From positions 1 to 64,000 of the forward strand of contig NZ_JAGIBG010000023.1 in the NCBI RefSeq assembly GCF_017744435.1: a stretch of 64,000 bases of DNA, read 5' to 3'. Origin of the DNA: Pseudomonas sp. (lineage in GTDB: Bacteria; Pseudomonadota; Gammaproteobacteria; Pseudomonadales; Pseudomonadaceae). The stretch's first letter is position 1; each line of letters begins with the position of its first letter. The position numbers and the translations under genes were made by a program. Shown here piece by piece: positions 61,803-64,000 of the stretch. The notes under the pieces were generated by a model. It was given only the letters and a program-made list of their open reading frames with translations. It was not told the origin of the DNA and made no database searches.

Positions 61803-62321
61803 ATGGCTTTTGACGCGTATATCCAAATCGACGGCATCCCAGGCGAAGTACTGGACGACAAGCACAAGGACTGGATCGAAGTGCTGGGCTACGAGTACGG
61901 CGCCACCCAGGCCACCTCGGCTACCGCCAGCTCCTCGGGCGGTGCGTCCTCCGAGCGTGTCGCCCTGAGCGACTTCAAGATCCGCAAGGCAGTCGACAAG
62001 GCTTCGGCCAAGCTGTTCGAACACTGCTGCACCGGCAAGCACATCTCCAAGCTGAAGCTGAACGTCAACCGTGCCGGTGGCGACAAGGTCACCTACCTGA
62101 CCATCGACATGGAAGAAGTCGTGGTGTCGTCGGTGAAATTCGTCGCCGGTGGCAACCAGGGCGGTGAAGACAAGGCCGTGAGCGACCTGCCGATCGAAGA
62201 AATCAGCTTCAACTTCGCTCGCATCAAGACCACCTACACCCAGCAGAACCGTACCGACGGCCAGGCTGGCGGCAACATCGTCGGTGGCTGGGACCGCACC
62301 GCGAACAAAGTGTTCGCCTAA
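61803..62321 (+). CDS. hcp: T6SS tube protein Hcp (TssD)
   Basis: 172 aa: AFDAYIQIDGIPGEVLDDKH start, ALSDFKIRKAVDKASAKLFE, and the C-terminal GWDRTANKVFA. It forms hexamer rings of the inner tube. GGAGAG lies 7 bp before the ATG. The preceding gap (61659-61802) is large for this operon and contains a second GGAGGAGG with no gene after it, so hcp may have its own promoter or processing site. Confidence 0.95.
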   Translation: MAFDAYIQIDGIPGEVLDDKHKDWIEVLGYEYGATQATSATASSSGGASSERVALSDFKIRKAVDKASAKLFEHCCTGKHISKLKLNVNRAGGDKVTYLTIDMEEVVVSSVKFVAGGNQGGEDKAVSDLPIEEISFNFARIKTTYTQQNRTDGQAGGNIVGGWDRTANKVFA

Positions 62322-62335
62322 GCACTGGCTTGCCC

Positions 62336-62357
62336 ATGGGCCGCGCAGGCGGCCCAT
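62336..62357 (+). terminator. Strong hairpin after hcp
   Basis: ATGGGCCGC and GCGGCCCAT form a 9-bp stem with a GCAG tetraloop 14 bp after the hcp stop. Only a short TTT follows, so it is likely a partial terminator or 3' stabiliser that sets hcp mRNA above tssA. Confidence 0.6.
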
Positions 62358-62416
62358 GTTTCGCAGCGTGCCGGCTTGCCCGGCACGCCGCTCCCCTCCC
62401 CTGATCAGAGTGTTAT

Positions 62417-63514
62417 ATGCCTGAAATCCTCAACGACCTTTCGCTGGCCGAGCTGGCCGCACCGATCGATGGTGGCAGTGGCGAAGACTTGAGCTTCTCT
62501 GCCTTGTTCGACCAGATCAAGGAGGCGCGCCGGGCAGACCCTGACTACCTGACCCAGGGCGACTGGCAGACCGACCTGAAAACCGCCGACTGGGAACAGG
62601 TCATCGAACTTTCGGCCCAGGGACTGGCGCAACAGAGCAAGGACCTGATGCTGGTCGCCTGGCTCAGCGAAGGCCTGGCCCAGCGCGAGCATTTCGAAGG
62701 TATCAGCTTCGGCCTGACGTTGACCGAACGTATCCTCGACACGTTCTGGGACAGCGCCTACCCGTCGCTCGAAGACGGCCTGGACGAGCGCGCCGCGCGC
62801 CTTGCCTGGCTCAAGACCACGCTCACCGACATTGCCGGTGGCTTGCCCGTCACTCAAGGGCAAAATTTCGGCGTGCTGCGCTATGACGAATCACGCCATG
62901 TAGAGAACCTCGCCTTGCAGAACCCCAAGGCGATGCAGACCGCGCTGAACGAAGGCAAGATCAACGCCGAGATCTTCCAGCGTTCGGTCGCCCTCAGCGA
63001 CACCGAGCACCTGCGCGCCAAGGCCATGCAGATTGCTGCCAGCCTGCAGGCCTGCAACCGCCTGCAGGCCAGTGCCGACCGCTTGTTCGGCTCTGAGGCC
63101 CCGAGCTTCGCCAGCCTCGCCGACATGCTGTCGCGCGCTAGCCAGCTGGCGGAGAAACTGCTCAAGGACCGCGGCGTCGAACTGCACCCGGTCGTCGTGC
63201 CAGTGGCAGAACCCGTCGCCACCGTTGCCCCCTCCAGCGAAGCAGGTGAACCGATGAACACGCCAGTCCAGGCCCCCGCGCCTGCGCCCATGCGCACCAC
63301 GCCACTGACCCGCGACGAAGCCTTCACCATGCTCGCCGGCATCGCCCAGTTCTTCAAGCAGAGTGAACCGCAGAGCCCGGTGCCCTACCTGATCGAACGC
63401 GCCATCAAGTGGGGCAACATGCCGCTGGAAGGCTGGCTGAGCGACGTGATCAAGGACAGCAATGTGGTGGACAACATCCGCGATGTGCTGGGCACCCGCG
63501 AACCCAGGTCCTGA
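62417..63514 (+). CDS. tssA: T6SS cap/baseplate protein TssA
   Basis: 365 aa. The ImpA N-terminal domain (AAPIDGGSGEDLSFSALFDQ; LMLVAWLSEGLAQREHFEG) is followed by a Pro/Ala linker (about 260-295) and a short C-terminal domain (EAFTMLAGIAQFFKQSEPQS). It primes tube and sheath polymerisation. Last gene of the operon; a REP doublet follows. Confidence 0.94.
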   Translation: MPEILNDLSLAELAAPIDGGSGEDLSFSALFDQIKEARRADPDYLTQGDWQTDLKTADWEQVIELSAQGLAQQSKDLMLVAWLSEGLAQREHFEGISFGLTLTERILDTFWDSAYPSLEDGLDERAARLAWLKTTLTDIAGGLPVTQGQNFGVLRYDESRHVENLALQNPKAMQTALNEGKINAEIFQRSVALSDTEHLRAKAMQIAASLQACNRLQASADRLFGSEAPSFASLADMLSRASQLAEKLLKDRGVELHPVVVPVAEPVATVAPSSEAGEPMNTPVQAPAPAPMRTTPLTRDEAFTMLAGIAQFFKQSEPQSPVPYLIERAIKWGNMPLEGWLSDVIKDSNVVDNIRDVLGTREPRS

Positions 63515-63531
63515 TCCTGTGCAAGGCTCTC

Positions 63532-63645
63532 GGGCCTCTTCGCGGGCACGCCCGCTCCCACAGGTACCGCACAATGCTCAGGCTTTAGGTGATCCTGTGG
63601 GAGCGGGCGTGTCGGGGCGCCGAACCGCCGCGAAGAGGCCGGCAC
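63532..63645. repeat. REP doublet after the T6SS operon
   Basis: CGGGCCTCTTCGCGGGCACG at 63532 and the inverted unit ending in CGAAGAGGCCGGCAC near 63645, with two GTGGGAGCGGGC cores facing each other. It closes the T6SS operon and separates it from the UvrA-type gene. Confidence 0.82.
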
Positions 63646-63698
63646 AGCCTGCACAAATACTGCTACCTTGAGCGCTCATCACTGCCAAGGACCGCCCC

Positions 63699-64000
63699 AT
63701 GCCGCACACCCCCACCGGCTTCATCCGTGTCCGTGGCGCCCGTGAGCACAACCTCAAGAACATCGACGTCGATATCCCCCGCGACGCCCTGGTGGTGTTC
63801 ACCGGCGTGTCCGGCTCGGGCAAGTCCTCGCTGGCCTTCTCCACCCTCTACGCCGAAGCCCAGCGCCGCTACTTCGAATCGGTCGCGCCCTATGCCCGGC
63901 GCCTGATCGACCAGGTCGGCGTGCCGGACGTCGATGCCATCGAAGGCCTGCCACCGGCGGTGGCCCTGCAGCAGCAGCGCGGCACGCCCAGCGCGCGCTC
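63699..64000 (+). CDS. UvrA-family ATPase (excinuclease subunit A paralogue), 3' part off the window
   Basis: The first 100 codons are visible: FIRVRGAREHNLKNIDVDIP and Walker A GVSGSGKSSLAF (36-47), then the ARRLIDQVG segment and ALQQQR, typical of UvrA proteins. The wording around ESVAPYARRLIDQVG differs from standard UvrA, so this is probably the second, class-II-like UvrA found next to this T6SS in putida-group genomes rather than the main repair protein. ATG 63699 has a weak ribosome-binding site. Confidence 0.82.
   Translation, partial: MPHTPTGFIRVRGAREHNLKNIDVDIPRDALVVFTGVSGSGKSSLAFSTLYAEAQRRYFESVAPYARRLIDQVGVPDVDAIEGLPPAVALQQQRGTPSAR

Overview
The window is a GC-rich chromosomal segment that looks like a Pseudomonas of the P. 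putida group. The basis is gene content and order: a kgu/ptxS/gluconate dehydrogenase block, a K1-like type VI secretion (T6SS) cluster followed by a second UvrA-type gene, and many copies of the putida-type REP motif (GTGGGAGCGGG...CCCGC) at module borders. No tRNA, rRNA, CRISPR array or intact insertion sequence was seen.

Layout. (1) 1-6092: probable quaternary-amine uptake and N-demethylation block: partial betaine-type ABC ATPase, LysR regulator, Rieske oxygenase, its flavin/2Fe-2S reductase and a BCCT carrier. (2) 6497-7645: an isolated extended SDR/thioester-reductase-like enzyme with a palindrome-rich promoter. (3) 7772-17088: periplasmic oxidation of gluconate to 2-ketogluconate (three-subunit dehydrogenase) followed by uptake, phosphorylation and reduction (kguE-K-T-D), with the LacI-type regulator PtxS. 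Three identical TGAAACCGGTTTCA operators mark the kgu, ptxS and dehydrogenase promoters. (4) 17177-21331: AttEFGH-like ABC exporter ATPase, fused-type permease and AttH-like lipoprotein, with a perfect palindrome upstream. (5) 21522-26389: four-gene catabolic operon (M20 amidohydrolase, MHS-family transporter, amidase, IclR regulator) with a candidate IclR operator at its head.

(6) 26532-42365: accessory region of the T6SS. In transcription order on the minus strand it holds a candidate membrane-active effector, a polytopic membrane protein (likely immunity), vgrG, two DcrB/Eag-type proteins, a 1406-aa PAAR-Rhs toxin with a WHH nuclease tip, and its SUKH immunity gene. Downstream lies an AT-rich trail: a second SUKH gene preceded by a decayed copy of the same toxin tail, an orphan Rhs-core fragment, an Imm22-like gene and several small genes, at least one apparently damaged. 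This reads as a record of past toxin/immunity exchanges.

(7) 42366-63514: T6SS structural operon on the plus strand: tssX-like gene, tssB, C, E, F, G, clpV, J, K, L, M, tagF, a second TssM-like protein carrying an OmpA domain, hcp and tssA. With vgrG and the Rhs-PAAR protein, all thirteen core components are present. The operon is preceded by a leader that folds on paper into a three-way junction, and an RsmA/CsrA-type motif overlaps the first translation start. (8) 63699-64000: start of a UvrA-family ATPase, cut by the window edge.
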